Shown here: positions 31,271-44,061 of the stretch, in pieces
How the letters are laid out: every line of letters begins with the position of its first letter
Numbering within the stretch: position 1 is the stretch's first letter
Assembly (NCBI GenBank): GCA_003988855.1
Contig: QYAI01000011.1
Coordinates: 186,001-250,000 of the forward strand
Source of the DNA: Arachnopeziza araneosa
Taxonomy: Eukaryota > Ascomycota > Leotiomycetes > Helotiales > Arachnopezizaceae
Direction: 5' to 3'
Length of the DNA stretch: 64,000 nt
Translations under genes and position numbers: made by a program
The notes under the pieces: model-generated
The model's input: the letters and a program-made list of their open reading frames with translations, nothing else
What the model was told of the DNA's origin: nothing
The model's database searches: none

Positions 31271-33949
31271 CTAACTATTTCCTCTCTTACTTTGCTTGCC
31301 CTTTTTCTTGTCCAAACCCTCCGGCCCTTCACCCCATGGTCCAGCGCCCTTGCCCCATTTCATCATACCCCAGGCATGAGTCCAGCCAATCTTGGGAGGT
31401 TTTTTTTGTTTCTCCTTTAAAAAGTTCGAATTGATCCCTCTATCTTCCATGAATTTTCCTTGTAGCCCAGCAGGCCTATCAAGCTCAATAGAGTCTCCAA
31501 GCCTTACATCACTTTCACCGCTGCAGCTTGCCTTTGAAGCTGGTTGGTTTGGTAGACTTGATTGCTCCCAATGTCGAAGTTCAACAGGGAGTGGCCTCCA
31601 CTGGAACCCAGGGGAATCAGCATCTTCCTTTTAGAGCGTGAATTAGGAGTGAAAAGATTGAAAGCCGTTAGATGCGGTTATCTTGAGAGTGCATCACTTG
31701 AAATGCTTTGTCTCAGGAGCAAAAATGACTATGGATTGATAGAACCTGGGGATTCTCACCCAGCTGGGCTCAGTCCTAGCATGCCATCTTGTCCCGCACA
31801 TCTCCCACAGTCTGCTCGCCGCACGTTTATACGCAAATCTTTCGTCGTCTCCGGTAAAGGAACTAATCATTCCAAAGTCGACCTGGCGTCCAATCTCATG
31901 GCCATTTCCTCCAATGGGACCAAAATCAGAATCTTCGTCCGGATCGTAGCCAGATCTTGATTCGGTGACGTATGAAGAGATATTTGGCCTGAAAGGTGAG
32001 ATCCGATCTTGATAAATTTCAGAGAACGTCTCGGGGTATACAGCATCCTTTTCATTGTTCTCTTCTTCTGGAATGCCGTCCTTGGGCTCAACATTAACCT
32101 CAGGAAAGAAAAGGTCATCTGGTCCCGCCTCTGATCGAATGACAAGTTTACAACGAGCCTCATATAATGCATCCAGCAGTGTAATAAGCCGTCTTGCCTC
32201 GTTTTTCTGAGGCCAGGTTAGAACTGGAATACCGTCCAGAATTAAGGTGTGGAACGTTGAAGCCAGAGTGATGTAATCCGCTGGCCCAAATGTACCACCG
32301 CAGAGCGATGAAAAACTCCAGTAAGTGACACCTTCTAGATGGTGCAGAACAGGAACCTTGCGGCCATAAATTTGGAGCGTTGTTGACTGCCAAGGGATAT
32401 GGTCCGAGATAATAGATACTATTGATTGAATCATGGATTGCCACAGCGCTTCGTTACCAGAAACAGCCAGTAGATAGTATGGCGGAGTTGACTTGATCGG
32501 CCTTACCTCCACTTTCGTTCGATCCACACCGAGCTCACTTCCTAGAAGGCTCTTTGGGACTGTACTGATTTCATTCATATCTTCTCCTAGCTTCACAAGT
32601 TTCGACGACTCGCCATCTATATCTTCCACCTCCATCCTTCTCCAGTCTCGCGTTCCATCCTGTCCAATGAATTAGTATGTGATTTTGCTACTTTGTAGAG
32701 GGAGCCAAGGAGCTGAAGAGCTGGGCTCCTGAAACAAAGATTCAAGAACAAGTGACAGTGCTCCTGAGGCAGCTCCAGCTTCGGGGCTTTCATAGAGCAT
32801 AATAGCAATTTACTATGGGAATAAGCTGACCATATTCCATATCTCGCACCTGGCTTTTAGAACCTCGACAAATGCACTATATTCGTTGTCTGATAGCAAC
32901 CTCGAAGATCTCTTCTTAGCATTGAGATCAAGTAAGCTCTTCATAAGACTTCCTTTTGTGGCAGTTGCAAAATCTACCCCACTAGCTTGAGCCAACTCAT
33001 CTGGCATTCGATTTGAGGTCGCAACCAGAACACCGCCAAGCTGGAAAAATGCTGTGAACAGATTGCTTAGAATTCTACTTGAAGCTCGGTCAGGGAGCTG
33101 AAACTCGTCTAAGAACAGAATAGGAGATGACTCTATCATGTCCTTTGCCAACCACAACAGAGAATATTCTGGGTCCGGGTTTGCAGAACGAGATCTTCTT
33201 AGATGTTCCAACTTTGCTAGAGTTTCTAGCATGAAAGTATTAAAATGCCATCTTCTCTTTTTCCGATTCGGCAATCCGTCCGCTAAGAGGTCAACTAGCA
33301 TAGACTTGCCACTGCCAACTTCGCCATGGATGAGTAATCCTCTAGGGGATTCGAGATTCATAGCTTCTTCATAGCTTGTAAGTACTCGGGTTAGTGCTAG
33401 AGTGTTATGCTCTTCATTTTTAGTAAAAAGATGTGCAAATAATGGGTTTCTCCTTAGAGGGTGCCCCGGGACTGCTATTTGTCGTTCTTCTGCTGACATC
33501 GGTGTCGTATCAACGACTCGACTAAGAGCTTTAAGACGTGTGCCATAATCGGTTTGGGGCGAATAATCGAGCAACCGAAAGTAGAGCTTCTGTAGATGGA
33601 TGGCTAATCTGTGCTATTGGAAGAGTTATTAAATGTGTTATAAGGTAAGTTACCCCTTCTCAACACTGGCTGAGAAGAGAGTGTGATTAAAATTTGAAGT
33701 ACGAGAGACAAAACTATCGAAGAAGTAAATTCAAAACGCGCTTTTCCCTGTGAAGTTTGAGCTGATTGATGATGGTCTTGCTATCTTTAGACGACAATAT
33801 ACGGTTTACTGGTAGATTTTAAACATCTAAAGCAATTACTTGGGGGCTCTAACCTGTGATGGATCAGGTTGTATCTGCTTTGTCACTAACAAAGATCGAT
33901 ATGATGTCAGAGGATTCGTAACTGAAGGGACCGAGATTGATGGTGGCAT
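31271..33949 (-). CDS. afg1: AFG1-family mitochondrial ATPase
   Basis: Four exons on the minus strand: 33949-33854, 33613-32831, 32659-31760 and 31627-31271 (introns 240, 171 and 132 nt), 711 residues. Exon 1 gives MPPSISVPSVTNPLTSYRSL and joins in phase to HRLAIHLQKLYFRLLDY, the family's N-terminal block. Exon 2 has the P-loop HGEVGSGKSM, Walker B ILFLDEFQ and GGVLVATSNRMPDELA. Exon 3 has YGRKVPV, GPADYITLASTFHTLIL and EARRLITLLDALYEARCKLV. Exon 4 ends with the fungal tail KIGWTHAWGMMKWGKGAGPWG. Afg1 (human LACE1/AFG1L) is a mitochondrial inner-membrane AAA-type ATPase assisting turnover of respiratory subunits. The third exon's donor is GTCAGC before it, a weak site. The presequence is not obvious. 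Confidence 0.9.
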
Positions 33950-34737
33950 TTCATTATCGAAATATGGTGTTGAGTTCTGAGCCTCTAGTAATGCGTCATT
34001 GAAAATTTAGCTCTCTCTTTCATTGTCACGTGCTATAAGTGTAAAGGAGAGTTCTCCTTCATGAGGCACAGAATGAATATATGGGTGGGTTTGATGCAAG
34101 CATCAGTGATTCTGCACTTCTAGAAATCGGTATCACTCTTCTTAAAGTAGACTGATCTCTAAGTATTTTACACTCTCACTGGGTAACACGTAATTGGTTA
34201 AAGATATTGGTAATGTTGAACAACAAAATTGATATTTATCGCTGAAATTCGAGGTAATAGGTATCCTATCTGTCCCTCGACACTCACATCAAACCAGCTC
34301 AAGTAAAGATACGCAATTCACGTAGAGCGTAGAAAAGAGGCAGAAACTGGAAGCTGGTGTATATTCTGTTTCTTAAGCAATGTTAAGACACGTTTGGGCT
34401 TTTATTCAAATCAATAAACAAAATCGATTTGAAATACTCTCAATGAATGAAGTACATTCATTGCGTGAGCCTCTTCGGAATAATAGTCTTTCCACTTCGA
34501 ATGTGGACTTGCAAACGCGTGAAGTTACGAGAAATTTCAGCCTTGAGCACTGACCTTGACCGCCTTCGGTTGTTTACTCTATTTCCATGCGCTGGCTGAA
34601 CTTTTAGCATCAAGCTTTCATCCAACTGCGTATCGAGGCAACTAGCACAACCACCATTGCCTGATGACGCGAGAACTCATTTAACGATCAGGAGCATTGC
34701 GTACAGGATAATTCATTTGATCTCGGTTCGTTTTACG
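33950..34737. promoter_or_regulatory. Divergent promoter region afg1/nup133
   Basis: 788 bp between two divergent starts, AT-rich. It includes CACGTG at 34027-34032, 78 bp upstream of the afg1 ATG. No further gene is visible. Confidence 0.45.
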
Positions 34738-37700
34738 ATGTTCTCTCCTGCCCAGAACGGCGTTACTCCCGCGCCGTCGCAACGAACATCGAGGCGACGT
34801 CAGCGGCCACTTTCTTCAGAACTTTCGGTATCAGAACCCAAGAGGAAGCGTCTTCGTAGTGCCTTATCCGAGAACACTTTCTATCCTCCGGATGGCGCGC
34901 CTGAGATGTCAGAGAAGCATTCGAAGATCGCAACGCTTGGGAAGGTAAATGATGTGCCTGTTCCGGCGAGAGAGTTGGCCGTGCGCGGAAAGAAATCAAG
35001 ATCAGTGGAAAGAGGGCACAAGGGAGATGGCAGCACTATATTGGCATCGAATGATATGTACACCGTTGCTAGATTACCTGCCTTACCCGACCGCCTTCGG
35101 ACAGAACACGAGAGAAGAAGTCGACAGCAAGGAGGAATCTACCCGGACAGTGGTTATGCCCTTACTCTCACACATTCGAGCGTGACCGTATGGCCATATA
35201 CAGAAAACAATCTGTCACCCGAGACCTTTACCTTTACTCTCCCCCATCCTTCGAAACATGTTTCCGATCCCTTACCATTAGGTTCGCTGGTATCTGCTTC
35301 AGCGTCGGCTCCAGAACCTGGGCTTGTCGTGGTAGTACCCACTACCGGAAGAGTTACATACTGGGAATCCATTTCTAGTGCCGCTACGCTTGACCTTCGG
35401 CTCCAACGAAATGGCGTCGAATTGGTCATACCCGGCATGTTTTCGGGGGAGAGTGTTGTCCAGATACTCAATGCTGAGCCTGCAGGTTTTGTACTCGCCT
35501 TTAGTACCGGTAGGATTGCGTATATGAGTGTTAGAGATGGTCATGGAAGACCAGCAATATCAGTGCAATTTCTCAGAGGAGCAAGTGGGCCGATGAGCGG
35601 CGGCCTATTTGGCAGTCTTCGGAATGTACTGTCGAGTTCTGCATGGAGAGGTGATATCGCAGCTGTTCGGGCAGGTCATATCGAGAGAGTTGGAGAGAGA
35701 ACTGTTGTGATTGCAACCGCCAAGGGCAAATTGCAGAGTTGGAATATGCACAGAGGTGGTCATACCTCTATCATTGCCGAAGCAGAATGTGGAGAGGGCA
35801 TTATGATGGCTGTAAAGAGTGCGGCTCCAGCCTTGGGCGAGCTCCTCTTAGAGGCATTCGAGACTCTAGATTTTACTTTCACTCCGACACCGCAAGCAAA
35901 TTCTCGTCCAAATCAACACGACGACAATGGAGCACACCTCCTGCTCTTAATCTCTTTGGCTGACCGAAATCGATCTCATTATTATCTCGTGGAAGGCGTG
36001 CTGAAGCCCGGAGATTTTGAAATTTTGAATCTTCGACCTATTACATCTTATACGACACCTCTCAGTCGGACTGCTATTTCAAAACCGCGTCTATACCTCC
36101 CAAATCCAGCGCTTGTGGCCTATATCACTTTTGATAGAGCAGTTATCGTCATGTCCATGGCAAAGCAACCTGACTCTCCTGATTCACAACTTTGGAATGA
36201 AAGTCACCTCTTACCCCAAGCTTTTGAGGATGTTGTTGACTTTCGAGAGGATATGAACGTTGAAATTGTCGGCTCGGGAATGGAGGAGCCTTATACTTCA
36301 GCCCATGCGACAGAAGACTCTAAATCGAAGCGGTATAAGTCTAAATATCCAGCAGTCGTTCTTATCGTTCGAGGTGGTGGGATTGTTCGCGTGGCGGCCA
36401 CAAATGTTGCGAAACTAACAACAAGCAAATCACAGCAAGTCACGGCAAGAAGTAAATTAGAACAAGCAGTCTTCTTCGGTACACTCGATCAAAACCCTAT
36501 CAAATTTTCTGTAAGACCAGAACTACGCTTCTCAGCTGAGGAAGTTGGCTCTGCTGCTCTGGAACTAAGCAGCGCTATTCTAAGATCCGAAATAGCATAT
36601 ATCCCTTCCGTGCCTGTTTCACTAGAACAGAATCTCAAAAAACGTTCGGCAGCGCTTCAAGATCTTGCACAATATTTGAAGGCTAGTGGAGTCACTCTGG
36701 ATCGCGTCACGAAATGGAGACTACTCTGGGATGCTGAGAAGATGATGGCTGCTACACTTATTTGGAAGAGGTATGAGGCAATCATCAGAGATAAACCACC
36801 CGGTGAGAAGCGTGGCCTCCTCACCGAGGTTGTTGAGTCTATCCATGAAAACTATAAGACCAACCCGGTTCCCGAAGCTGGTGAGCTTGACCGAGTACGG
36901 CACTGGTTTATTAAGGATATCTGGAACATAGAGATTGCAGTTCCATGGGCTTATCAGGTTATCAAATATACGTGGCAAGATGGTGAAAAAGACCATGGTT
37001 TGGTGCTGCAGATCCTCAGCGAAGCTGACGATCTTGTTCTAAGCGCCCTTCAAGGAGCCTTCGAATTTAGAACGGCTAATTTAGGTCTCTATGACCTCTC
37101 AACCGAACAACTTGAACATGGCGTTTTGAAAAGCAACCTTGATGGGCTTCCTGAATTCTGGACCTCGACAACCTATATCACTGAAAACCTAAGAAAGCAG
37201 GCAGAACTGGCTGGTGTGCTCGTTGACAACTACTGGGAGAAGCCACATGATCAACAGCCGAACCATATTCTCCTCAATAAGGTCCGGAACGAATATCCAC
37301 GCCTCTTGGATATTACGGTTCGATCGAACACAGAACGCATCAGATGGCTGTCTGCTCAAGACTCTCAAGAATTTCATATTGAGGCCGAAGAAATCAAAGC
37401 TGTTCAGGCAAGAGCTCAGGAGCAGCATATTCTTATGCTCGCGGATAATCTTGGTATGCCTGATGAAGCCATCGACCTGGCAGAGAAGCACGAGATTCTG
37501 CCTACTCTTGCATATATCTTGAAATTCGAGACATCTCCCGATGGCCTCCAAAGACATGGCTACGAAGACGCGGAGGTCAGACTACAGTCTATTCGGTATC
37601 GCATCAAAAGTCTTTTTGATAGATATGGAACAAAATGGGCAGATGCGCTGTTCCAATTTGAAATAGAGAATGATTCTTTGGCTGAACTTCTCGACACTCG

Positions 37701-38927
37701 GCCTGAGCAGCGAGCGTATCTTACAGACTACTTACGAAACAAACCGGAATTTGCAAAGATATCGTGGATCAATGAAGCTGTGAACGAGAGGGACTATAAT
37801 CGAGCTAGCGAGACGCTCCTTGCGCTAGGCTTTCATCGGGAAACGGATGAGTGGACCAAAAAAGTCGAGTTGAGCATTGGTAAACTCGCTCTTCTCGCAA
37901 CGAAAGACTCGAATTCAAACGGTGTATTGGCCACGGAGGAACAAAGTGAGGAACTAACGGCGATTAACAACCAGCTTCAACTGATTAAAATCCAAGATCA
38001 AGTATTTGCCTTTGTACTTCCCGCCATCAGCGACGCAATCGACGAGAATGCAGAACTACAACTGGCCCTTGAAGTCCATGCAAACACATCATTAAAGAAG
38101 CTGCAATCTTTTCAATCTTTACTGAACGAGAGCATGGCTCATCTGATTAAGCACGAGACTATGGATGCACTATCTTTGATAGACCTTCTCACTCTTATGG
38201 GTCCCAATGGAGCAAACGGCGAGCAAAATACACTTCGCAGCCAGCCATTTTATCTTGCCCTTCAAGCAACTGGATATGGACTTTCAAAATATGATCAACT
38301 CCTCGTGCAGCGGATCATTTGGCGCCGGTGCATGTTAAGGGATGATTGGTCTGAAATTAATAACACGGCTTCAAAAGATGATCAAGAAGTCTCAGAGCAG
38401 CTCGCACGTACTGTCCTCTACCAAACTATTAAAGCGTGCCTCAAAGCTGGTGAATTGTTCCTCATAACCTATTTTAGATACGTCCATGCTAATGAGCTGT
38501 AGGCATGTTTGGTAAAGACTCACTTTTGCAACTACTCACTCCCCAAGATGTACTTGGAGCTGGGACGCAAGACTTAGACCAGCGATTCAGCGGTCTAGAT
38601 GCTAGTATCAGAGAGACGATCATGAAGGATATGCAGAGCGAAGATGACGCTTTGAAGCCGCTGATCGAAAGACACAGATTGGATAAGTGGCAGCAATCAG
38701 CACTGGACCAGGCCAAGTTGGATTTTGCAAAAGACATTGATGAAGAAACGGATGGTGGGACGTTGATGCAAGGTGCTGAGGCGAAGTTAGAGGAGGTGGA
38801 GAGACAGATCAAGAAAAGCGAGTTGACCAAGGCCGAGAGCCTTCTGCATTCGAAGCCGAGGCGTAAGGCGAATGGCAGATTGAATGGTACTGTGGCAAAG
38901 TTTGGGAGTTCTTTGATGCAGCATTGA
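34738..38927 (+). CDS. nup133: Nucleoporin Nup133
   Basis: Exons 34738-38449 and 38503-38927 (53 nt intron splitting the glycine of LKAGMFGKDS) give 1378 residues. The ATG at 34738 (MFSPAQNGVTPAPSQ) is the first in frame; codons upstream lack ATG. The N-terminus is basic (SRRRQRPLSS, EPKRKRLRS). A beta-propeller follows (YTVARLPALPDRLR, GYALTLTHSSVTVWPY, RTVVIATAKGKLQSWNMHRG), then a long alpha-helical solenoid with DYNRASETLLALG and the C-terminal DQLLVQRIIWRRCMLRDDW. Nup133 is a subunit of the Y-shaped Nup84/Nup107 scaffold of the nuclear pore, at the stem tip that binds membrane. Length agrees with fungal homologues. The last exon ends in a Lys-rich helix. Confidence 0.9.
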
Positions 38928-40813
38928 ACATGTAACATTGTTACCCAGTGTGTTGTACGGATGGCGCATATCTTCTCGGCGAATTGGGAAGCAGTACATG
39001 GAAAACATTGTAAAATTACAGAATAGGGAGCATGCCGCCAAATCTAACGGCCGGTTAATGAGATGCATTGATCGTAAGAGGCTGAAAGAGAGTTGTATCG
39101 AGATTATTCTGAGATTCTAGCGGCGCATTGGGTGGAATCTTATGAATCAAGGATGCAGCGGAGATGAGCGCGAGCAATTGTGGGGGGCCTTCCCTGCTGT
39201 CGAAACATAACTGGAGATGGAGTAACTTCGTTAAGGAGGACTTTTACTTCCAAGTTCAATCAATCCAGGCCATTTGCGAAGGAAGATCGGCCGCGACCAA
39301 TACAAAGGGGCACGGAAATGAGATTCTTTCAAAATAGGTAACGTGCGGAGCAGAAGGCAAGAGACTCTCTCACAACTTCCAATTGATATATCGAACATAA
39401 TGCAGTACAATTTCTAGAAGCTTTCTTGCTCTTTACTGATTTCCTAGTACATTAGGCTTTAAATTAGTAGAAGAACACAAACAAAAGTTGAGGAAGAAGA
39501 CGAAGGTAAGAAAGCTAACTTTCGCCTACTCGCGCCTCTTTTCCTCTATCGGCGGATTCTCTCGATCGTAAAGTTTGGTCCAGTCCAGTCCGCGGAGCGA
39601 TAGCGGAGGTTAATTTCCTGGCCCGTTGAACAGTATCTGACCACGGCGGAGGTCTCTGGCGGTGTATTGCTCCAGGAAAGCGTAAACCTGACCCAAGCAG
39701 AGCTTTATGTGGACGCGGAAGGAGATGGACAGAGACCAAGTGCTGTTCCGATCCTCCAATGACATTGAGTAGCAGTGTTTCGTGCAGCTTTAGAGAACTT
39801 TGATAACATGCAAGCCCCTTTCCCCATCCTTTTGCCAATCAGGGCGAGATGCCTGTGTACAGTGAAACCAGATGTCTGAGATGTGGAGCACGATCTAATC
39901 TCGGCCAATGAGCGAGGCTCATGTTCGCGAACTGGTGTGGAGGCTGGGTTGGAGGCTGAGTTTAGGATGATGGCTTCAGGAGGCTTTTTCTGCTGGCAAA
40001 TCAGAGTAGCCACAAAACAGGAAGACGGAGGCCCACAAAGCAAAAAGAAGCTCTCATGGTGAAGTTCGTATCTCGATGTCGACGGAACAGAGCGGAGAGC
40101 ATCTGGCCGTCTCTCTCTCTCTCTCTCTCTCTCTGTCGTGTCTTGCTCACCGCACATGTGCATGGACAGGGACCTGCATCGTGGTGACAGTCAACGGTCA
40201 CGGTAGTGCGCCTAACGCTACGGTGACCGGCTGTTCCCTACGGCAGCCCACCCGGCTCCAATGCACCACCGTATTTCCTCCCTGTCTCCTGCTTCTGCTC
40301 TGCTTCAATCCTCCTGTCCCAAAACAGTTGAGCCTTTCTCCCTCCAAACTCTGTGCGCCACCCCACAGGCCGCAATCCTTCACCAACTTCTCTCCATCCC
40401 ATCTCCAGTGCAGCATTTCTCCGTCGTTGGGACAAAACACCTCGCAGTGGCAAGCGCGCGCCCATTGAACTGCGCCATCCATCCCTCTAGGCTGCCCCCT
40501 TCTCCTAGAGCTCTCGCTTGTGAGTCGGCCCTAGTCCAAGTCCCAATTCAAACTTTCAACGTCCAACTGCTGTCTCTTCTTCATCCTTCGAAACTAACGT
40601 GGCACATCAATAGACGGCCTGCCACTCGTGCAGTGAATCTTGACGAGGAATCAAGGAGAAGAAGCTGACGGCCGTTCTTTCAGTCGTCGCGTGCACGTTC
40701 GCGAGAGCCTCGTGTTGCTCTTCACAACAGCCTACTCTCCGCAATCCCTTCTCCACAAACTGTGACGACTCTTCTGCAGTGTGATACGACTCCGAGCTCA
40801 TAGCACCGTCTCA
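38928..40813. promoter_or_regulatory. Intergenic and leader region upstream of the casein kinase gene
   Basis: 1.9 kb. The last kilobase is pyrimidine-rich and likely carries a long 5' leader of the kinase gene. A CT dinucleotide repeat lies at about 40110-40134. Open frames on both strands here are low-complexity and not convincing. Confidence 0.45.
40110..40134. repeat. CT dinucleotide microsatellite
   Basis: Twelve CT units upstream of the casein kinase gene. Confidence 0.9.
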
Positions 40814-42403
40814 ATGGCTTCCTCCTCATCTAATGTTGTCGGCGTACACTACCGTGTAGGCAAAAAAATCGGCGAGGGATCTTTTGGCGTCATCTTCGAG
40901 GGGACAAATCTATTGAACAACCAGCAGGTTGCCATCAAATTTGTACGTGAACTACTTTTCTTTCTAAGCCTGTGTGTCACGATGTTTTATATCTACATCT
41001 TCAAGATGTCTGACTGGCTTGACTCCAGCTAACACATCTGATACTTTAGGAACCTCGAAAGAGTGACGCCCCCCAGCTTCGAGATGAATACCGAACATAC
41101 AAGATTCTAGTAGGCTGCCGTAAGTAGAATAGAATGATGTCGAATTCTTGCTAAACTTAGATAGCTGGTATACCTAATGTCTATTATTTTGGTCAAGAAG
41201 GCCTACACAATATTCTCGTCATCGATCTCCTCGGTCCCTCTCTCGAAGATCTATTTGACCACTGCAATAGGAGATTCACTACTAAGACTGTGGTAATGGT
41301 CGCCAAGCAAATGGTTCGTCAAATTGGCATTCGATAAAATTTGAGACTAATAGTATTCAGCTGTCACGAGTTCAAACTATCCACGAGAAGAATCTCATTT
41401 ATCGTGATATAAAGCCCGACAATTTCCTTATAGGCCGTCCAGGATCAAAAGCTGCCAATGTCATTCATGTAGTGGATTTTGGCATGGCAAAGCAATACCG
41501 AGATCCAAAAACGAAGCAACACATCCCATACCGTGAGAGAAAATCACTATCAGGGACTGCAAGATATATGAGTATTAACACTCATTTGGGACGAGAGCAA
41601 TCGAGACGAGACGATCTGGAGGCGTTAGGACATGTTTTCATGTATTTTCTCAGAGGTGGTCTCCCTTGGCAAGGTCTCAAGGCTGCTACCAACAAGCAGA
41701 AGTACGAAAAGATTGGCGAGAAGAAGCAGACAACGGCAATCAAGGACCTCTGCGATGGCTTCCCAGAAGAATTCAACAAGTATCTAAGTTACGTCAGAAA
41801 TCTGGGATTTGAGGACACACCGGATTACGACTATCTTCGTGATCTATTCACTCAAGCACTGAAGAATACCGGTGAGGTGGAAGACGGCGAGTACGATTGG
41901 ATGAAGCTTAACAATGGAAAGGGATGGGAATGGGGTAGCAAGAATCCTCATCATGCGCCATATCAGCCAGCAGCACCTGGTGTATCCAACAGAGAACTAC
42001 ATGGCACAACACGGCCAGGAAACAGCACGCCAGGCCACCTCACTGCCGCCCGTTTAAACGCCGCGCAGCCCCCGCCACCGTCTCCGATCAAGCCGGGGAT
42101 GGGCAAGACGCGCGATCGACCAAGCGGCCAAAGCGGCTTGGTGCCAAAACGCAGCAGCGGAGCGGCGGGGGGGCTCCAAGACGTCGCTACTCCAACAGGC
42201 TCAACCCAGGCACAGTTCCAGAACAGTTCGAACAACTTGCCCCAAAGGATGACAGCGCAGCCAAACATGAATGCTCAGCCACAGAATGGGAGGAGTCCAG
42301 AGCCGCAATTGTCAGGCTTCCAGAAGCTGATGAAAGCTCTTTGCTGCGGTAAGTCTTCTTCCTTGTCCCAGCAGACGTATAAAGCTAAAATTTTCTAGGA
42401 TGA
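40814..42403 (+). CDS. yck1: Casein kinase 1, Yck type (palmitoylated)
   Basis: Five exons: 40814-40942, 41050-41119, 41165-41313, 41361-42348 and 42399-42403 (introns 45-107 nt), 446 residues. The kinase domain has the glycine loop GKKIGEGSFGVI, the lysine in VAIKFEPRK, the catalytic loop YRDIKPDNFLIG, DFG in HVVDFGMAKQY, and the CK1-specific SGTARYMSINTHLG and DDLEALGHVFMYFL. The C-terminal 150 residues are Pro/Gln/Asn-rich and end LMKALCCG. That Cys pair is created only when the 5 nt last exon is used, and it matches the dual palmitoylation site that tethers Yck1/Yck2 kinases to the plasma membrane. Roles in the family include septin and polarity control, endocytosis and glucose-sensor signalling. 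The tiny last exon is the least certain part. Confidence 0.93.
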
Positions 42404-43092
42404 ATACCTATACCTAAAGATATATATCTCTTATCCTCGATCTCATTTTGACTTGATCACCTCTCCCAAATGCCGATACAAAACCCAATCGAAAAGTCAC
42501 TCTTCCCAGCCAGATCATGAGCTTTCTCACTCGTAAGAGAAACTTGTACATCTCACTTTTCTCTCTGCCATAGAGCAGATATGACTCTCGCTTTTGTCAC
42601 ATACACGTCTCACATGCCTTTTCCAGCGCCTCATCAACGCCCTCAACTTTGCCTGGCGCATAGCTCATGTTACAGACTTACTTCAAGACTAATAATTTGG
42701 TTCCTGTTTTCCTGATCCGCATTCCGATTTCCTTTCACGGCCAACTTTGTACGAAGACAAATGGCCTGGTTCATGGAAGGGAATGAACGATACTATAGCT
42801 TTCTAGTTCGGAGCGAAGCAATGGCGAATGGGTGAAATAGATGCATAGGGCACGAAGATTTTCGGGCTCATAATGGAATGGAAATTTTTGTCAGAGTTCA
42901 ATTGTGCCAGATGTATGTGTGTGTTTGTGTGAATGTCTAGATTTTAAGAAGTCGTTGTTTCTCTCGAGTCTTGCATTCGAGTCCTAATGCCTTCCCACGA
43001 TGATCCAAATGCATTTTAAATGATGAACACCGAATAATTCTGTGATTACAGCCTGTTTGATATATCTTACACCTCCTGCCATCGAAAGACGA
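42404..43092. other. Convergent 3' intergenic spacer
   Basis: 689 bp between casein kinase and p24 genes. A GTGTGTTTGTGTG stretch is near 42917-42931. No gene is seen. Confidence 0.5.
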
Positions 43093-43866
43093 CTAGGTCA
43101 ACTTCTGCTTGATGAAGAATGATCTGAGATGCGACAACTGCCACGCGCATGTAACACCCAAAACCACCAGTTGTACTAAGGACCATCTCACCACTCTGGC
43201 ATTCGTAGATTCGGATTGATCTCTGAACTCAGCCTCCCGTTCCTGATATCGCGTCAGTTTCCAGTAGCATGATAGATAGAAGTTGGCACCACATACTCTT
43301 TGCCAAATCTGCTCCCTCCTGATATCAGTCAAACGTCCATTCAAGTCTTTAACACGCTTGACAATGTCCTGAATCTTTCCTTTATCAGTACTCTCGATTG
43401 CACTTGTTTCTCCGATTGCAAGGTCGAGCGTCAATTTAATCCCACCCTGAGGATGGAGTGCGGAAAGCCAGCCAGAAGAGCCGGAAGATGATTGCGGAGT
43501 GAAGCAGATTTTATGATCGCCTGAATCCGCAGCGCTGAATGTGAAGCGGCCAGATGAAGATCCCTTTTGTGAGACTACACGGTGGTCGTTGTCAAATACT
43601 TCCTAAATCCTGGTTAGTAGATAATCTTAGTATGATCTAGTAGAGGTTCTTACGTCAACTGAGATGAAGATATTCAACCCATCATGCTTAGACCATACTT
43701 TGGTATTCTGGTCGAACTCCTCCGCTGTGTAGTGACCGACAACCAGTGTGTCCTTCGCAAGCTCTTCGAAGAAACAGGTTGGCTTTGTACCGTCAATGTA
43801 GAAGTAGAGAGACTGTACAGGTACCAGCAAGGCGCTCAGTAAGAGCACGGGAATCGTTGACCTCAT
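43093..43866 (-). CDS. erp1: p24 family cargo receptor (Erp1-like)
   Basis: Three exons on the minus strand: 43866-43654, 43602-43297 and 43242-43093 (introns 51 and 54 nt), 222 residues. A signal peptide (MRSTIPVLLLSALLVPVQS) precedes the GOLD domain: LYFYIDGTKPTCFFEELAKD, TLVVGHYTAEEF, then FTFSAADSGDHKICF with the paired cysteines. A coiled coil (DKGKIQDIVKRVKDLNGRLT, EREAEFRDQSESTNARVVRW) leads to one membrane helix and the cytosolic tail LRSFFIKQKLT. The FF pair is a COPII signal and the Lys in the tail suits COPI retrieval. p24 proteins cycle between ER and Golgi and sort GPI-anchored and other cargo. The sequence fits the Erp1/Erp5/Erp6 branch better than Erv25 or Emp24. The second intron is a multiple of three and open. 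Confidence 0.9.
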
Positions 43867-44061
43867 ACTGTTGACTGAGTTCTTTAAACAGTCGAAAGGG
43901 GTAATGAACTTTGTGAACGTGGCTCCCACGAAATTATCAGTGTCACGTGCAGATTACAACACGGTCTTGGATTCCTGCGATTACAACACGTCAAACATTC
44001 TTCATCGTGAGCACAATCACTTCTCGAATCTGAAATCACAAATCTACAGGCACATCGAGCG
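43867..44061. promoter_or_regulatory. 195 bp bidirectional promoter erp1/swc4
   Basis: The starts of the p24 gene and swc4 are only 195 bp apart on opposite strands. The spacer contains CACGTG at 43944-43949 and the exact 12 bp direct repeat GATTACAACACG at 43952-43963 and 43979-43990, 27 bp apart. Confidence 0.55.

Noticed and set aside
40001..40668. Several open frames on both strands upstream of the casein kinase gene
   Set aside because: They arise from CT-rich leader sequence and a microsatellite; no recognisable protein and no consistent start.
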